From assembly GCF_025133575.1 (NCBI RefSeq), contig NZ_CP104011.1:1798001-1862000 (forward strand): a DNA stretch of 64,000 nucleotides, in the 5' to 3' direction. Under the pieces are notes generated by a model. It did not search any database and had not been told where the DNA came from. It saw only the letters and a program-made list of their open reading frames with translations. Source of the stretch: Pseudomonas sp. GCEP-101. Lineage in GTDB: Bacteria > Pseudomonadota > Gammaproteobacteria > Pseudomonadales > Pseudomonadaceae. The position numbers and the translations under genes were made by a program. This document shows positions 34,914-44,458 of the stretch, one piece after another; position 1 is the first letter of the stretch; each line of letters starts with the position of its first letter.

Positions 34914-36221
34914 TCATTTGACGGTGGCGGGCCGCAGCCGCCACACCGTGTTACCCACATCGTCGGCCACCAGCAGACCGCCGAACTTATCCACAGCTAC
35001 CCCGACCGGTCGCCCCATCGCCTCGTCATTCTCGTTGACGAAGCCATCCAGCACCGTGATCGGCTGGCCATTGGGCTTGCCATCGCCGAAGGGGACGAAG
35101 ATCACCTGGTAGCCGCTGCGCGGCTTGCGGTTCCACGAGCCGTGCTGGCCGATGAACACCCCGCCACGATAACGCTCCGGCAGCAGGCTGCCCTGATAGA
35201 AGGCAAGGCCGAGGGAGGCGGTGTGCGCGCCCAGGGCGTAATCGGGGACCAGCGCCTTTTCCACCTGGTCCGGGCGGGGCGGGTCGACGCGCTTATCCAC
35301 ATGCTGGCCGTAATAGCTCCAGGGCCAGCCATAGAAACCGCCGTCCTTCACTGACGTCATGTAGTCGGGCACCAGGTCGTTGCCCAGTTCGTCGCGCTCG
35401 TTCACGGCTGTCCACAGGGCGCCGCTGTTGGGTTCCCAGCCCAGCCCATTGGGGTTGCGCAGGCCGGAAGCGAAGAGGCGTACGTGGCGGTTGGACAGGT
35501 CGATCTGCAGGATCGCCGCGCGGTTCTTCTCGGCGTCCAGGCCGTTCTCGCCTACGTTGCTGTTGGAGCCGACGGTGGCGTAGAGGTAGCGACCGTCGGG
35601 GCTGGCGAGGATGTTCTTGGTCCAGTGGTGGTTGATCGGCCCGCCCGGCAGGTCGACCACCTTTTCGGCCGGGGCGCTGATCGTGGTGTCGCCGGTCCTG
35701 TAGGGGAAACGCACCACCGCGTCGGCATTGGCCACGTACAGCCAGTTATCCACAAGGGCCATGCCGAACGGCGAGAACAAGCCCTGCAGCAGCACGCTGC
35801 GCTGTTCCGGCACGCCGTCGCCGTCGGCGTCGCGCAGCAGGGTGATGCGATTGGCGCTGGGTACCTGGGAGCCGGCCTTGGCCATGAACTTGCCCGCTAC
35901 CCAATCCTTCAGGCCTTCCGACTTCTCCTTGGGCGGTGCCGAGCTTTCCGCCACGAGCACGTCGCCGTTGGGCAGCACGTACAGCCAGCGCGGGTGATCG
36001 AGCTTGTCGGCGAAGCGCTGCACCTCCAGCCCTTGCGCGGCGCGCGGCTTCCGGTCGACGGGCCAGCCGGTGGCGGTCGCGACATTCACGGTGGGCAGCA
36101 GGCTGCTTTGCGGTTCCGGCAGCTGCGGTTGCGGTCCGGTGCCGGCGGTGAACGGCAGGGCGGACTTGTCGCCGCAACCGGCCAGGGCCAGTGCGATCAG
36201 CAGGGGGGATGACCATCGCAT
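34914..36221 (-). CDS. PQQ-type sugar / sorbosone dehydrogenase-like lipoprotein
   Basis: 435 residues. Lipoprotein signal ending ALAGC (Cys 16). A six-bladed beta-propeller of the soluble glucose/aldose (YliI/Asd) and sorbosone dehydrogenase type: '[20 protein letters not shown]', '[29 protein letters not shown]', '[12 protein letters not shown]', and '[15 protein letters not shown]'. The histidine-containing 'HHWTKN' and 'QHGSWNR' motifs are typical of the active site and PQQ contact. It would oxidise an aldose or hexose in the periplasm. The promoter lies in the divergent gap to the Na/Pi transporter gene, which also carries a Pho-box-like site facing this gene. Confidence 0.85.
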   Translation of the reverse strand: MRWSSPLLIALALAGCGDKSALPFTAGTGPQPQLPEPQSSLLPTVNVATATGWPVDRKPRAAQGLEVQRFADKLDHPRWLYVLPNGDVLVAESSAPPKEKSEGLKDWVAGKFMAKAGSQVPSANRITLLRDADGDGVPEQRSVLLQGLFSPFGMALVDNWLYVANADAVVRFPYRTGDTTISAPAEKVVDLPGGPINHHWTKNILASPDGRYLYATVGSNSNVGENGLDAEKNRAAILQIDLSNRHVRLFASGLRNPNGLGWEPNSGALWTAVNERDELGNDLVPDYMTSVKDGGFYGWPWSYYGQHVDKRVDPPRPDQVEKALVPDYALGAHTASLGLAFYQGSLLPERYRGGVFIGQHGSWNRKPRSGYQVIFVPFGDGKPNGQPITVLDGFVNENDEAMGRPVGVAVDKFGGLLVADDVGNTVWRLRPATVK

Positions 36222-36559
36222 GGGACTACTCCTCGGCCTGTAGTGAGTTTCTTTCAGGAAACGGACGGCAGTCTAGACATCCCTTCCCTTGAGTCCGTGC
36301 GAAATGACCGACGCAAAGGCTCTCGCGTCCACGTCTGATCGGCTTTACTGACAGACAGGATTCCCGGCAAATCAGCGATTTGGCGAACCCTCAAGGAAGA
36401 ACGAGGGTCTACCATGACAGTCTTGTGACAATCGCCTGAGCGTTGCCGTGTCCTTCTCGGCCCTCCGCGCTGTCTGTACGGAGCCGCGGGCGAGGTCGTT
36501 ACAGGGTCCGTCGACGGACGCACCGCCCACGGGCCCGCTTGAGTGCGAGGGGGCCCGAC
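36222..36559. other. Divergent gap, sugar dehydrogenase and Na/Pi transporter
   Basis: 338 bases. Apart from the Pho-box-like site at 36414-36431 and a CTGTCTGTCAG run near 36350 on the minus strand, I see no gene or repeat. An in-frame upstream start for the transporter at 36443 would add a Pro/Arg-rich tail and is not supported. Confidence 0.4.
36414..36431 (-). promoter_or_regulatory. Pho-box-like PhoB site
   Basis: Read on the minus strand: TTGTCAC-AAGA-CTGTCAT, two 7-base direct repeats 4 bases apart, close to the CTGTCAT-N4-CTGTCAT PhoB consensus. It points toward the sugar dehydrogenase gene (start 193 bases away) and lies 129 bases before the Na/Pi transporter gene. Not tested. Confidence 0.45.
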
Positions 36560-38284
36560 ATGCTCAAACTGCTCGATCTGCTCTCTGCCGTCGCCCTGTT
36601 GGTGTGGGGCACACACATCGTCCGCACCGGCATCCTCAGGGTGTATGGCAGCAACCTGCGAAAAATCCTCAGCCGCAGCGTGGAAAAGCGCCCGCTGGCC
36701 TTCGCTGCCGGCATCGGCGTCACCGCCCTGGTGCAAAGCAGCAACGCCACGGCGCTGCTGGCCACCTCCTTCGTCGCCACCGGCCTGATGGCCCTGGCGC
36801 CCGCGCTGGCGATCATGCTCGGCGCGGATGTCGGCACGGCATTGATGGCGCGGGTGCTCACCCTGGACCTGTCGTGGCTGTCGCCGTTGCTGATCTTCTT
36901 CGGGGTGATTTTCTTCCTCGGTCGGCAGAAATCGCGCCTGGGCCAGTTGGGCCGGGTGTTCATCGGCCTGGGGCTGATCATCCTCGCCCTGCAGCTGATC
37001 GTCGCCGCGGCCGAGCCGATGACCCAGGCCAAGGGCGTGAAGGTGCTGTTCTCCAGCCTCACCGGGGACGTGATGCTGGACGCCCTGACCGGCGCTCTCT
37101 TCGCGATGATTTCCTATTCCAGCCTGGCCGCCGTGCTGCTCACCGCGACGCTGGCGGCGTCCAAGGTGATCTCGCTGAAGGTGGCGCTGTGCCTGGTCGT
37201 CGGCGCCAACCTGGGCAGCGGCATCCTGGCGATGATCAGCGCGTCCTCGCAGAACGCCGCCGGCCGCCGCGTGGCGCTGGGCAGCCTGCTGTTCAAGGTG
37301 GCCGGCTGCGCCCTGGTGCTGCCGCTGGTGGGCCCGCTGGCCGCATGGATCGACCATTGGCAGTTCAGCACCGCCGAGCTGGTGATCGCCTTCCATGTGC
37401 TCTACAACACCACCCGCTGCCTCGCCTGCCTGCCGCTGACCGGACAAATGGCGGCGTTCTGCACACGCATCATGCCCGACCGGCATTCGCCGGAAGACAC
37501 CGTGCGCCCGCGCCACCTGGACCCGGCCGCGCTGGATACGCCGAGCCTGGCGCTGGTCAACGCGGTGCGCGAAACCCTGCGCATGGGCGATATCGTCGAG
37601 CACATGCTGAACAACCTCATGGAAGTTATCCACAGCGGCGACCCGTTGCTGGGCAAGCAGATCCGCAAGCAGGACGACGATGTCGACGCCCTCTACACCG
37701 CGATCAAGCTGTACCTGGCGCGCATGCCGCGCGAGGACCTGAGCGAGGCGGACAGCCGGCGCTGGGCGGAAATCATCGAGCTGGCGATCAACCTCGAGCA
37801 GGCCGGCGACATCATCGAGCACATGCTCGGCGCCGTGCAGGACAAGAAGACCTCGCGCAGCCGCTCGTTCTCCGACAACGGCCTGGAGGAAATCACCGTG
37901 CTGCACGGCCAACTGGTGGCGAACCTGCGCCTGTCGCTGTCGGTATTCCTCAATGGCGACCAGGAGGGCGCCAGGCGCCTGCGCCGCGCCAAGCAGCGCT
38001 TCCGCCTGCAGGAACGGCGCTTCGCCCACTCCCACGTCGACCGCCTGCGCCAGCAGGTGGTACAGAGCATCGAGACCAGCTCGCTGCACCTGGACCTGAT
38101 CAGCGACATGAAACGCTTGAACTCGCTGTTCTGCGCCATCGCCTATGCTGTTCTGGACAACCCCGATGCCAGCACGTCGGCAATCGGCGAGCCTGTGGAA
38201 GACGACGACGTCGCCCCGCGCGAGGTCGAGGCGGTACAGGATCACCAGCGGCCGGCTTCGCCCGGCTCCAGCGCGACGGGTTGA
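36560..38284 (+). CDS. Na/Pi cotransporter family protein with PhoU-like C-domain
   Basis: 574 residues from the ATG at 36560 (GAGGGG upstream). The membrane half has the two-repeat NptA architecture; the first repeat shows 'ALVQSSNATALLATSFVATGL' with the QSS motif, the second 'AMISYSSLAAVLLTATLAA', which keeps the serines but lacks the Gln. Residues about 330-550 are a cytoplasmic PhoU-like helical domain ('LEQAGDIIEHML'). In E. coli the relative YjbB exports phosphate. Context: Pho-box-like site upstream, AraC gene downstream (98 bases). Confidence 0.87.
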   Translation: MLKLLDLLSAVALLVWGTHIVRTGILRVYGSNLRKILSRSVEKRPLAFAAGIGVTALVQSSNATALLATSFVATGLMALAPALAIMLGADVGTALMARVLTLDLSWLSPLLIFFGVIFFLGRQKSRLGQLGRVFIGLGLIILALQLIVAAAEPMTQAKGVKVLFSSLTGDVMLDALTGALFAMISYSSLAAVLLTATLAASKVISLKVALCLVVGANLGSGILAMISASSQNAAGRRVALGSLLFKVAGCALVLPLVGPLAAWIDHWQFSTAELVIAFHVLYNTTRCLACLPLTGQMAAFCTRIMPDRHSPEDTVRPRHLDPAALDTPSLALVNAVRETLRMGDIVEHMLNNLMEVIHSGDPLLGKQIRKQDDDVDALYTAIKLYLARMPREDLSEADSRRWAEIIELAINLEQAGDIIEHMLGAVQDKKTSRSRSFSDNGLEEITVLHGQLVANLRLSLSVFLNGDQEGARRLRRAKQRFRLQERRFAHSHVDRLRQQVVQSIETSSLHLDLISDMKRLNSLFCAIAYAVLDNPDASTSAIGEPVEDDDVAPREVEAVQDHQRPASPGSSATG

Positions 38285-38382
38285 TGGCCGCAGGGCCTGG
38301 TAGAGCGTTCTCTCGGCGCGCTCGCCAGCCCCTGCGAAGTCCTGATATCACGACGCCCAGGGTTCGGGCAGAATCCGCCGCC

Positions 38383-39417
38383 ATGGAAGCAAGCACTCAT
38401 CCCCAACGCCCGCCTTCGGTCAGCGCCAGCCTGACCCAGGCCATCCTGCTGGCGGCTGTGCGTCTCGGTCTGAACCGTGATGCGCTGCTGGCTGCCAGCG
38501 GCATCCAGGAATCCCAGCTCGGCGACCCGGACGCGCGCATCGATTTCGCGCTGCAGGAGCGCATGTGGCAGTCGATCCAGACCGACCTCCCGCATGACGA
38601 ACCGGGCCTCGCGATGGGCCGCGCGTTATCGCCCGCCTCGTTCAGCGCGCTGGGCTTCCTGCTGCAGTCGAGCATGACGCTGGGCGATGCCCTCGAATCG
38701 GCCATGCGCTACCAGCGCCTGGTGGGCGAAGGCGGCCAGGTGGCCATCGAGGCGCAGGCCCAGATCATCTGGGTGACCTACCGCCCGCTGAACCCCGACC
38801 CACCCGCCACTCGCGCCCGCGCTCTCGCGCTGCTGGGGTTCTGGGCGCGCCAGCTGCGCGCGTTGCTCAACGGCCTTGAACTGGCGGGATGCCGGTTTAT
38901 CCACAGCCAGCCGGACAGCCTCGCGGACTATGAGAAAGCGTTCGGCTGCCCGCTGCACTTCGATGCACCCGACTACGCCCTGGGGTTGCCCAGGGCCCTG
39001 ATCGATGCGCCGCTGCCGCAGGCCAACCCGCCGTTGCGCGACCTGTTGCGCCAGCATGCCGAAGGCCTGCTCGCGCGCCTGCCCAGCGCCAGCATCAGCG
39101 GACGCGTCGTGGCCCTGCTCGGTGAACAACTCACCCGCGGCGAGCCGGGACGCGCCGCCGTGGCCAGCGAGCTGGGCCTGAGCGAACGCACCTTGCAACG
39201 CCGGCTGGCGGAGGAAGGCAGCAGTTATCAACAGCTGCTGGCCGATACGCGCCGGCAATTGGCCGAGCGGTACCTGGGCGAAGGCAACCTGCCGGCCACG
39301 GACATCGCCGCCCTGCTCGGGTACTCCGAGCCCAGCGTGTTCTTCCGCGCCTTCCGCCACTGGACGGGCCTGACACCCGGCGAGTACCGCCAGCGGCGGC
39401 GGCAGACCGCTCGGTAG
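38383..39417 (+). CDS. AraC-family transcriptional regulator (OruR/ArgR-like sensor domain)
   Basis: 344 residues from the ATG at 38383. N-terminal Arabinose_bd-type sensor domain (about 1-200; 'ALGFLLQSSMTLGDALESAMRYQRLV'), C-terminal AraC domain with two helix-turn-helices ('VASELGLSERTLQRRLAEEGSSYQQLL' and 'ATDIAALLGYSEPSVFFRAFRHWTG'). The effector is unknown. It follows the Na/Pi gene in the same direction and is close to a divergently placed epimerase gene beyond its 3' end. The large open frame upstream in the same phase is a shadow of the Na/Pi gene. Confidence 0.87.
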   Translation: MEASTHPQRPPSVSASLTQAILLAAVRLGLNRDALLAASGIQESQLGDPDARIDFALQERMWQSIQTDLPHDEPGLAMGRALSPASFSALGFLLQSSMTLGDALESAMRYQRLVGEGGQVAIEAQAQIIWVTYRPLNPDPPATRARALALLGFWARQLRALLNGLELAGCRFIHSQPDSLADYEKAFGCPLHFDAPDYALGLPRALIDAPLPQANPPLRDLLRQHAEGLLARLPSASISGRVVALLGEQLTRGEPGRAAVASELGLSERTLQRRLAEEGSSYQQLLADTRRQLAERYLGEGNLPATDIAALLGYSEPSVFFRAFRHWTGLTPGEYRQRRRQTAR

Positions 39418-39503
39418 CGGCGCTCGCCCGAAGGCGAATGCAGAGCGCTGGTCACAGGCTTTTCAACAGACTTGTCTACAGGTTTTCAACAGACCGGGGA
39501 GGG

Positions 39504-40460
39504 TCAGCCGTTCGGCCCCCGCGCTGCCAGATAAGCCAGGAATGCTTCACGGCTGGAATAGCGCGGCTCGTAGCCGAACTCTTCCTTCAACCGGCGGTTA
39601 TCCAGCACGGGCCGGTAGCGCAGGTAATCCACCTGTTCGGGCCCGAAGCGCGACAACCCCAGCGGCTTGAGCAGGCCGAGCCCTACGCGCATCAGGCTTG
39701 CCGGCAAGGGACGATAGGGTTTGTTGAGCAGCCCGGCGATCTCCCGCAGCGACAACGCACCATCGCCGGCGAGGTTGTAGATGCCCTCGCTGCCGCGCTC
39801 GAGCCCCTGGCGAATCACGTTCACTACGTCCTGGTCCCAGATGAACACGAAGCGGCTGCGATGCCCCAGCACCCCCACCAGCGTGGGTCGGGCGAAGAGC
39901 TCGGCCAAGGGGTTATGCACACGCCGGCCCAGGATGGTGCCGGGGCGCAGTATCAATTGCTTGAGCTGTGGATAACGTTCCCGCGCGTTGGCCAGCAGTT
40001 GCTCGATCTCCTGCTTGCACCGGGCGTGTACCAGGTGTGGATGACCGCGCAGCGGGTGCGATTCGTCGATCCACTCGGCGTTGTCGCGGTGGAAGCCGTA
40101 GGCTGCCGCCGAACTGGTGACGATCAGTTGCTGGACGCCGGTGTCGCGCGCCGCCTCGATCAGCGCCCGGGTGCCGCCCACTTCGATGAGGTGGCGTTTG
40201 TGCGGGGTCATCTCCCGCGGCGGGTTGACCACCGCCGCGAGGTGGACGATGGCATCGGGCTTCCAGTGCTCCACGCAGGCCCGCGTGTGGGCGGCCACGC
40301 TCAGGTCGAGGGTGACCGGCTCGATGTTCGGCCGCAGGCCCTGCGACTTGATGCGCTGCATGTCGGCGGCAATGAGCGTCCAGTCCAGGTGCTGGACGGC
40401 CAGTTCATTGAGCAGGCTCTGCCCGAGAAATCCCGCGGCGCCGGTAATCAGGACACGCAT
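39504..40460 (-). CDS. NAD-dependent epimerase/dehydratase (extended SDR)
   Basis: 318 residues from the ATG at 40460 (GGAGGCTGC upstream). Rossmann motif GAAGFLG at 8-14, then 'VTSSAAAYG' with the catalytic Ser/Tyr region. The classic YxxxK is not obvious: the Tyr/Lys pair appears as 'HARCKQE', so the family's active-site Tyr may be replaced. C-terminal half: 'LRPGTILG' and 'NLAGDGALSLREIAGLL', usual for nucleotide-sugar or steroid epimerase-like SDRs. Substrate unknown. A longer frame to 40598 exists but lacks a ribosome site. Confidence 0.85.
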   Translation of the reverse strand: MRVLITGAAGFLGQSLLNELAVQHLDWTLIAADMQRIKSQGLRPNIEPVTLDLSVAAHTRACVEHWKPDAIVHLAAVVNPPREMTPHKRHLIEVGGTRALIEAARDTGVQQLIVTSSAAAYGFHRDNAEWIDESHPLRGHPHLVHARCKQEIEQLLANARERYPQLKQLILRPGTILGRRVHNPLAELFARPTLVGVLGHRSRFVFIWDQDVVNVIRQGLERGSEGIYNLAGDGALSLREIAGLLNKPYRPLPASLMRVGLGLLKPLGLSRFGPEQVDYLRYRPVLDNRRLKEEFGYEPRYSSREAFLAYLAARGPNG

Positions 40461-40668
40461 GCAGCCTCCAGAGCGTTCCGCGTGGAACGAACGACGGGGT
40501 CCACCACTGAGGGTAGATGATCTGAGCGTAGTGGCGCGCTCGGGCAGCGACAGTGACCGCGCAAGCCAGCCGCCGTGACCGATGATGCCACCCGACAAAG
40601 GTTGAACGCGGTGGGTTCGCGCCGGTCAATCCGCTATCCTCACGGCTTTGCGTCCAGGCACACCGCTC

Positions 40669-42042
40669 ATGCGTTGGTTGTTCGTCCCCCTGTTGTCCCT
40701 TCTGCTCAGCGCCTGGTCCCATGCCGACCAGCGACAGACGGTCGAGGCCTACCAGCTGGAGAACGGCATGGGCGTACTGTTCAAGCCCACCCGCGAAAAG
40801 GGTCACGTGGCGATCCGGCTGATCGTCGGGGTCGGCTTCGCCGATTTCAGCTGCCGCGAGCGCCAGCTGCCGCACCTGATGGAGCATCTGTTCTTCAGCG
40901 GCCTGGACGGCGGCGACGAGGCGGACCTCGAAGCACGCATGCAGTCTCTCGGCGGCCAGTGGAACGCCTACACCAGCGAGGGCGACACCGCCTTCGTCGT
41001 CGAAGCCCCCGCCGCCACTCAACGCCAGGTGCTGGACCTGCTGCTGGAAATCATCACGCGCACCCAGCTTGATGCGCGCAAGATCGATTCGGCCAAGCAG
41101 GTGCTGGTACGCGAGGACGGCGGCCACTATTCGCACCTGCAGCGCTGGCTGGACCACCAGAACGTCAGCCGCGCGGGGCAGGAGCAGTTGGCCGTGGAAC
41201 TGGGGCTGGCCTGCGCCGAGCGCGCGCCTGTGGATAACCTCACCCTGGCCCAGCTGGAGCAGCTGCGCAAGGACTGGTACGTCCCCAGCAACATGACGTT
41301 GATCATCGTCGGTGATCTCGACCCGCGCCTGCCGATCTACCTGAACCGCACCTATGGCGCCCTGGTGGACCACGACACGCCGGAACGTCGCGAGCTGCCG
41401 GAGATGAAGAGCGGCGCCGCGCGCCAGCGCAACCTGACCACCGGATTGTTCGGCGAGAGCGCGGTTCTGCACTGGATCTTCCCGGAGCCGGCGGACGCCG
41501 ACGGCGCCACGCTCGACCTGCTGCAGGCCTACCTCAACGATGCGCTCTACACCGAGCTGCGCGTGCGGCGCGAACTGTCGTACGGGCCCTGGAGCGAACG
41601 AACCGCCTGGGCCAACCAGGGCTTCATCAGCCTCAACGCGGATGTCGAACGAGACGCACAGGACGTCACGCAAAAAGCCCTGCGCGAGCTGGTGGAGAAG
41701 ATCCGCCACGAGGGCCTCGATGCCCAGCGTTTCGCCCGCATCCAGCGCGTGGCACGCGCGCAACTGGCCTGGAGCACGCCGGGTAGCTCGTCACTGGCGG
41801 ATTATTACTGGGGCTCGCTGGCCGATTTCGACGATGGCAAGTTCCCGGACGAAGACAAGCGCCTGGCGAAGGTCAGCCTGGCCCACGCCAACGAGGTGGC
41901 GAAGCTGCTGTTCAAGGATGAGGGTTATCTGCGCATCGAGAAGCCGCTGCTGGATGACGACATGGTCTATCCACTGGCGGCGCTGGGGGCGTTGATGCTG
42001 GCGGTGCTGCTGGGGCTGGCGCTGCGGCGCCGGCGGGGCTGA
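40669..42042 (+). CDS. M16 family zinc peptidase with C-terminal membrane anchor
   Basis: 457 residues from the ATG at 40669; a TTG at 40648 is in frame but the ATG begins a proper signal peptide ('MRWLFVPLLSLLLSAWSHA'). Inverted zinc motif HxxEH at 69-73 (HLMEH) with the downstream acidic region 'SEGDTAFVVEAP'. The C-terminal peptidase half lacks the motif, as usual. The end is a single membrane helix followed by RRRRG, which fixes the protein in the inner membrane facing the periplasm. Likely a pitrilysin-type processing peptidase; substrate unknown. It converges with the GNAT gene, 23 bases apart. Confidence 0.88.
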   Translation: MRWLFVPLLSLLLSAWSHADQRQTVEAYQLENGMGVLFKPTREKGHVAIRLIVGVGFADFSCRERQLPHLMEHLFFSGLDGGDEADLEARMQSLGGQWNAYTSEGDTAFVVEAPAATQRQVLDLLLEIITRTQLDARKIDSAKQVLVREDGGHYSHLQRWLDHQNVSRAGQEQLAVELGLACAERAPVDNLTLAQLEQLRKDWYVPSNMTLIIVGDLDPRLPIYLNRTYGALVDHDTPERRELPEMKSGAARQRNLTTGLFGESAVLHWIFPEPADADGATLDLLQAYLNDALYTELRVRRELSYGPWSERTAWANQGFISLNADVERDAQDVTQKALRELVEKIRHEGLDAQRFARIQRVARAQLAWSTPGSSSLADYYWGSLADFDDGKFPDEDKRLAKVSLAHANEVAKLLFKDEGYLRIEKPLLDDDMVYPLAALGALMLAVLLGLALRRRRG

Positions 42043-42065
42043 ACCCCGCCGCCGCCGTTCAGGCG

Positions 42066-42617
42066 TCAGAGTGCGAGACGGCGAATGACCTGGCAGGAAT
42101 CGTCCGGGTCGATCTGGGCGCGGAAGCCCAGTTCACGGGCCATGTCGCGCATGTCGCGGTCCATCGACGAGTCGATCGAATACATCTGGTGGAAGCCATT
42201 GCGCTTGGCCACGTCGATCAGGTGGCGCATCAGCGCGACGTCCAGTCCCAGTTGCTTGAACTCATCGGCAATGGTCACCGCGCATTCGCACTGCTGTTTG
42301 TCCACCGCCGCGTAACGGCTGATGCCGACTTCGCGCAGTTCGCCGTCCACGTGGGTCAGGGCGATGAAGGCCATGGTGGTCTGGTAGTCGACGTCCATCA
42401 GGCGATCGAGCAGCTTGTCGTCGATCTTCACTTCGCCGTGGAAGCGGAACTTGCGGGTCATGGGGGACAGGCGTTCGAGGAACAGGCGCTCGCGCTCGCG
42501 GTCTTCCGCGCGCAACGGGCGGATCAGCACGTGGCTGCCGTCTTCGAGGGTTTCTATCCAGTGATCGGCGCCGACAGCCCCGAGGGCTGCGAGCTCGGCT
42601 GTGGTGTGGGTGATCAT
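42066..42617 (-). CDS. GNAT family N-acetyltransferase
   Basis: 183 residues from the ATG at 42617 (GGAGAACGCG upstream). Acetyltransferase fold with 'IRPLRAEDRERERLFLERLSP', 'AFIALTH', the acyl-CoA region 'CAVTIADEFKQLGLDVALMRHLIDVAKRNGF' and 'IDSSMDRDMRDMARELGF'. The usual Q/R-x-x-G-x-G/A pyrophosphate motif is loose ('EFKQLGLD'), as in several Pseudomonas GNAT proteins of this type. It corresponds in position to PA5475, next to the citrate MFS gene. Substrate unknown. Confidence 0.85.
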   Translation of the reverse strand: MITHTTAELAALGAVGADHWIETLEDGSHVLIRPLRAEDRERERLFLERLSPMTRKFRFHGEVKIDDKLLDRLMDVDYQTTMAFIALTHVDGELREVGISRYAAVDKQQCECAVTIADEFKQLGLDVALMRHLIDVAKRNGFHQMYSIDSSMDRDMRDMARELGFRAQIDPDDSCQVIRRLAL

Positions 42618-42741
42618 GACGCGTTCTCCGCTGGCGAAGAGGGATTGGGTTGACCCTATCCTTCTCCTGCCGGCCCCGGGCAGGCCTGACATAAGTCAAT
42701 GCCGCCCGGAACCGTGCTGGGGCAGAACGTCGCAGCCGTCC

Positions 42742-44031
42742 TCAGGCGCTGCCGACCAGCGCGCCGGCGCGGATGCGCGCGCCCTTGCGAAACAGCACCA
42801 GCGTGGCCAGCAGGCCGAGCAGCGCCGCGCCGCTGAGCCAGATGCCCGGCGCGGCCTTGTTGTCGAGGACGTGGATGAGCCAGGTGCACACCGCCGGGGT
42901 AAAGCCGCCGAAGGTGGCAGTCGCCAGGCTGTATGCCAGGGAGAAGCCGGTGGTGCGCACATCCGCCGGCATGACCTCGGTGAGCGCGACGACCATGGCG
43001 CCGTTGTAGCTGCCGTAAAGGAAGGACAGCCACAGTTCCACTTCCAGCAGGCGGGCGAAGCTGGGCTCGGCCACCAGCCAGGACAGCATCGGGTAGGCGG
43101 TGACCAGCGCCAGCACGGTGGCAGCCAGCAGCAGCGGCTTGCGGCCGATGCGGTCGGACGCGGCGCCCATCACCGGCAGCCAGACGAAATTGGACAGGCC
43201 CACGCACATGGTCACCAGCAGGCTGTCGAAGTCCGACAGGTGCAGCTCGTTCTTGCCGAAGGTCGGGGTGTAGGCGGTGATCAGGTAGAAGGACACGGTG
43301 GTCATCACCACCATGGCAGTGCCGGCCAGCACCAGACCGAAGTTTTCGCCGATGGAGCGCAGCACCTGGCCTAGGCTGGGGTGATGTTTGCGCTTCTGGA
43401 ACTCGGGGGTTTCCTCCAACGAGCGGCGGATGATGAACAGCGCCGGGACGATCAGGCAGCCGACGAAGAAGGGCACGCGCCAGCCCCACTCACCCATGTC
43501 CTGCGGGCTCAGCCAGTGGTTGAGGATAACCCCCAGCAGACCGGCGAAGACCACCGCGACCTGTTGGCTGGCCGACTGCCAGCTGACGAAGAAACCGCGC
43601 TTGCCGGGGGTGGCGATTTCCGCCAGGTACACCGACACGCCGCCCAGCTCCACGCCGGCGGAGAAGCCCTGCAACAGGCGACCCAGCAACACCAGCAGCG
43701 GCGCCGCGACGCCCAGCGTCCCGTAGCCGGGCACGAAGGCGATCAGCAGCGTGCCCATGGCCATCAGGCCGAGGGTGATGATCAGGCCCTGGCGGCGGCC
43801 GTGGCGGTCGATGTAGGCGCCGAGGAAGATGGCGCCCAGCGGACGCATCAGGAAGCCGGCGCCGAAGGTCGCCAGCGACAGCATGAGCGAGGCGAAGGGG
43901 TCATCGCCGGGGAAGAAGGTCTTGGCAATCGCGGTGGCATAGAAGCCATACACCATGAAGTCATACATCTCGAGGAAGTTGCCACTCACCACACGGAAGA
44001 CGGCTTTGGCTTTGGAGTTGTTCGAGGCCAT
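42742..44031 (-). CDS. MFS citrate/tricarboxylate-type proton symporter
   Basis: 429 residues with twelve helices of the metabolite:H+ symporter subfamily. Signatures: '[25 protein letters not shown]', '[21 protein letters not shown]' (MFS motif A), and '[29 protein letters not shown]'. Closest known group: CitA/TcuC citrate and tricarballylate carriers (PA5476 in P. aeruginosa). It starts after a short inverted repeat (44062-44080) in its leader. The neighbouring order matches the P. aeruginosa PA5475-PA5479 region. Confidence 0.9.
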   Translation of the reverse strand: MASNNSKAKAVFRVVSGNFLEMYDFMVYGFYATAIAKTFFPGDDPFASLMLSLATFGAGFLMRPLGAIFLGAYIDRHGRRQGLIITLGLMAMGTLLIAFVPGYGTLGVAAPLLVLLGRLLQGFSAGVELGGVSVYLAEIATPGKRGFFVSWQSASQQVAVVFAGLLGVILNHWLSPQDMGEWGWRVPFFVGCLIVPALFIIRRSLEETPEFQKRKHHPSLGQVLRSIGENFGLVLAGTAMVVMTTVSFYLITAYTPTFGKNELHLSDFDSLLVTMCVGLSNFVWLPVMGAASDRIGRKPLLLAATVLALVTAYPMLSWLVAEPSFARLLEVELWLSFLYGSYNGAMVVALTEVMPADVRTTGFSLAYSLATATFGGFTPAVCTWLIHVLDNKAAPGIWLSGAALLGLLATLVLFRKGARIRAGALVGSA

Positions 44032-44458
44032 AAGAACATCACTCAGGGCTGATACACGGGGGATTTCCCGGCGGGAAATCGCTGATCCCTCTCCACGGGC
44101 AGGCAGGCCCTGGAGAGGTGATGATTTGTAACACTATGTGTAAAAGCTGCGCCGCGACAATCGGAAAATGGCTGAAAGGCCCAATTTCATGGGCATTGAA
44201 AGCTTGGTGAAAGCTTCCCGACCGTTCATCGGAAACGGTGGTTTGGCGAAGTACCTCGCATTTCTCCGAATTCATCCGCTTATTTATATCAATGTATTGA
44301 CTCTCTCCTTAAATAACTTCCTACAGATTTATTTGTAGGAAACTTTCTTATTTCAAGATAACTCCCTCAGAAATTACTTAATTAATAATCTTAATTTTAT
44401 ATAAGAATTTTCCCAGATTAATCGTTAGCTTTTCCGACGCAAAAGGGAGAGCTTTCTT
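44032..44458. other. AT-rich gap between the MFS gene and the protease-like lipoprotein
   Basis: 427 bases. The part 44270-44450 is much richer in A/T than the rest of the window. It holds a perfect hairpin TTCCTACA / TGTAGGAA (44318-44325 and 44334-44341). The inverted repeat GATTTCCC-GGC-GGGAAATC at 44062-44080 is in the MFS leader and may be an operator or attenuator. No ORF with family similarity is seen. Confidence 0.5.

Noticed and set aside
36448..38382. Upstream extension of the AraC gene to 989 codons
   Set aside because: It runs through the Na/Pi transporter gene in another frame; the AraC protein starts at 38383.
40648..40668. TTG start for the M16 peptidase gene
   Set aside because: The ATG seven codons later begins directly with the signal peptide and is the better start.
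30616..41237. Replication origin because of many DnaA boxes
   Set aside because: Boxes are scattered in genes, no AT-rich unwinding element or dnaA/rnpA/gidA genes are present here.
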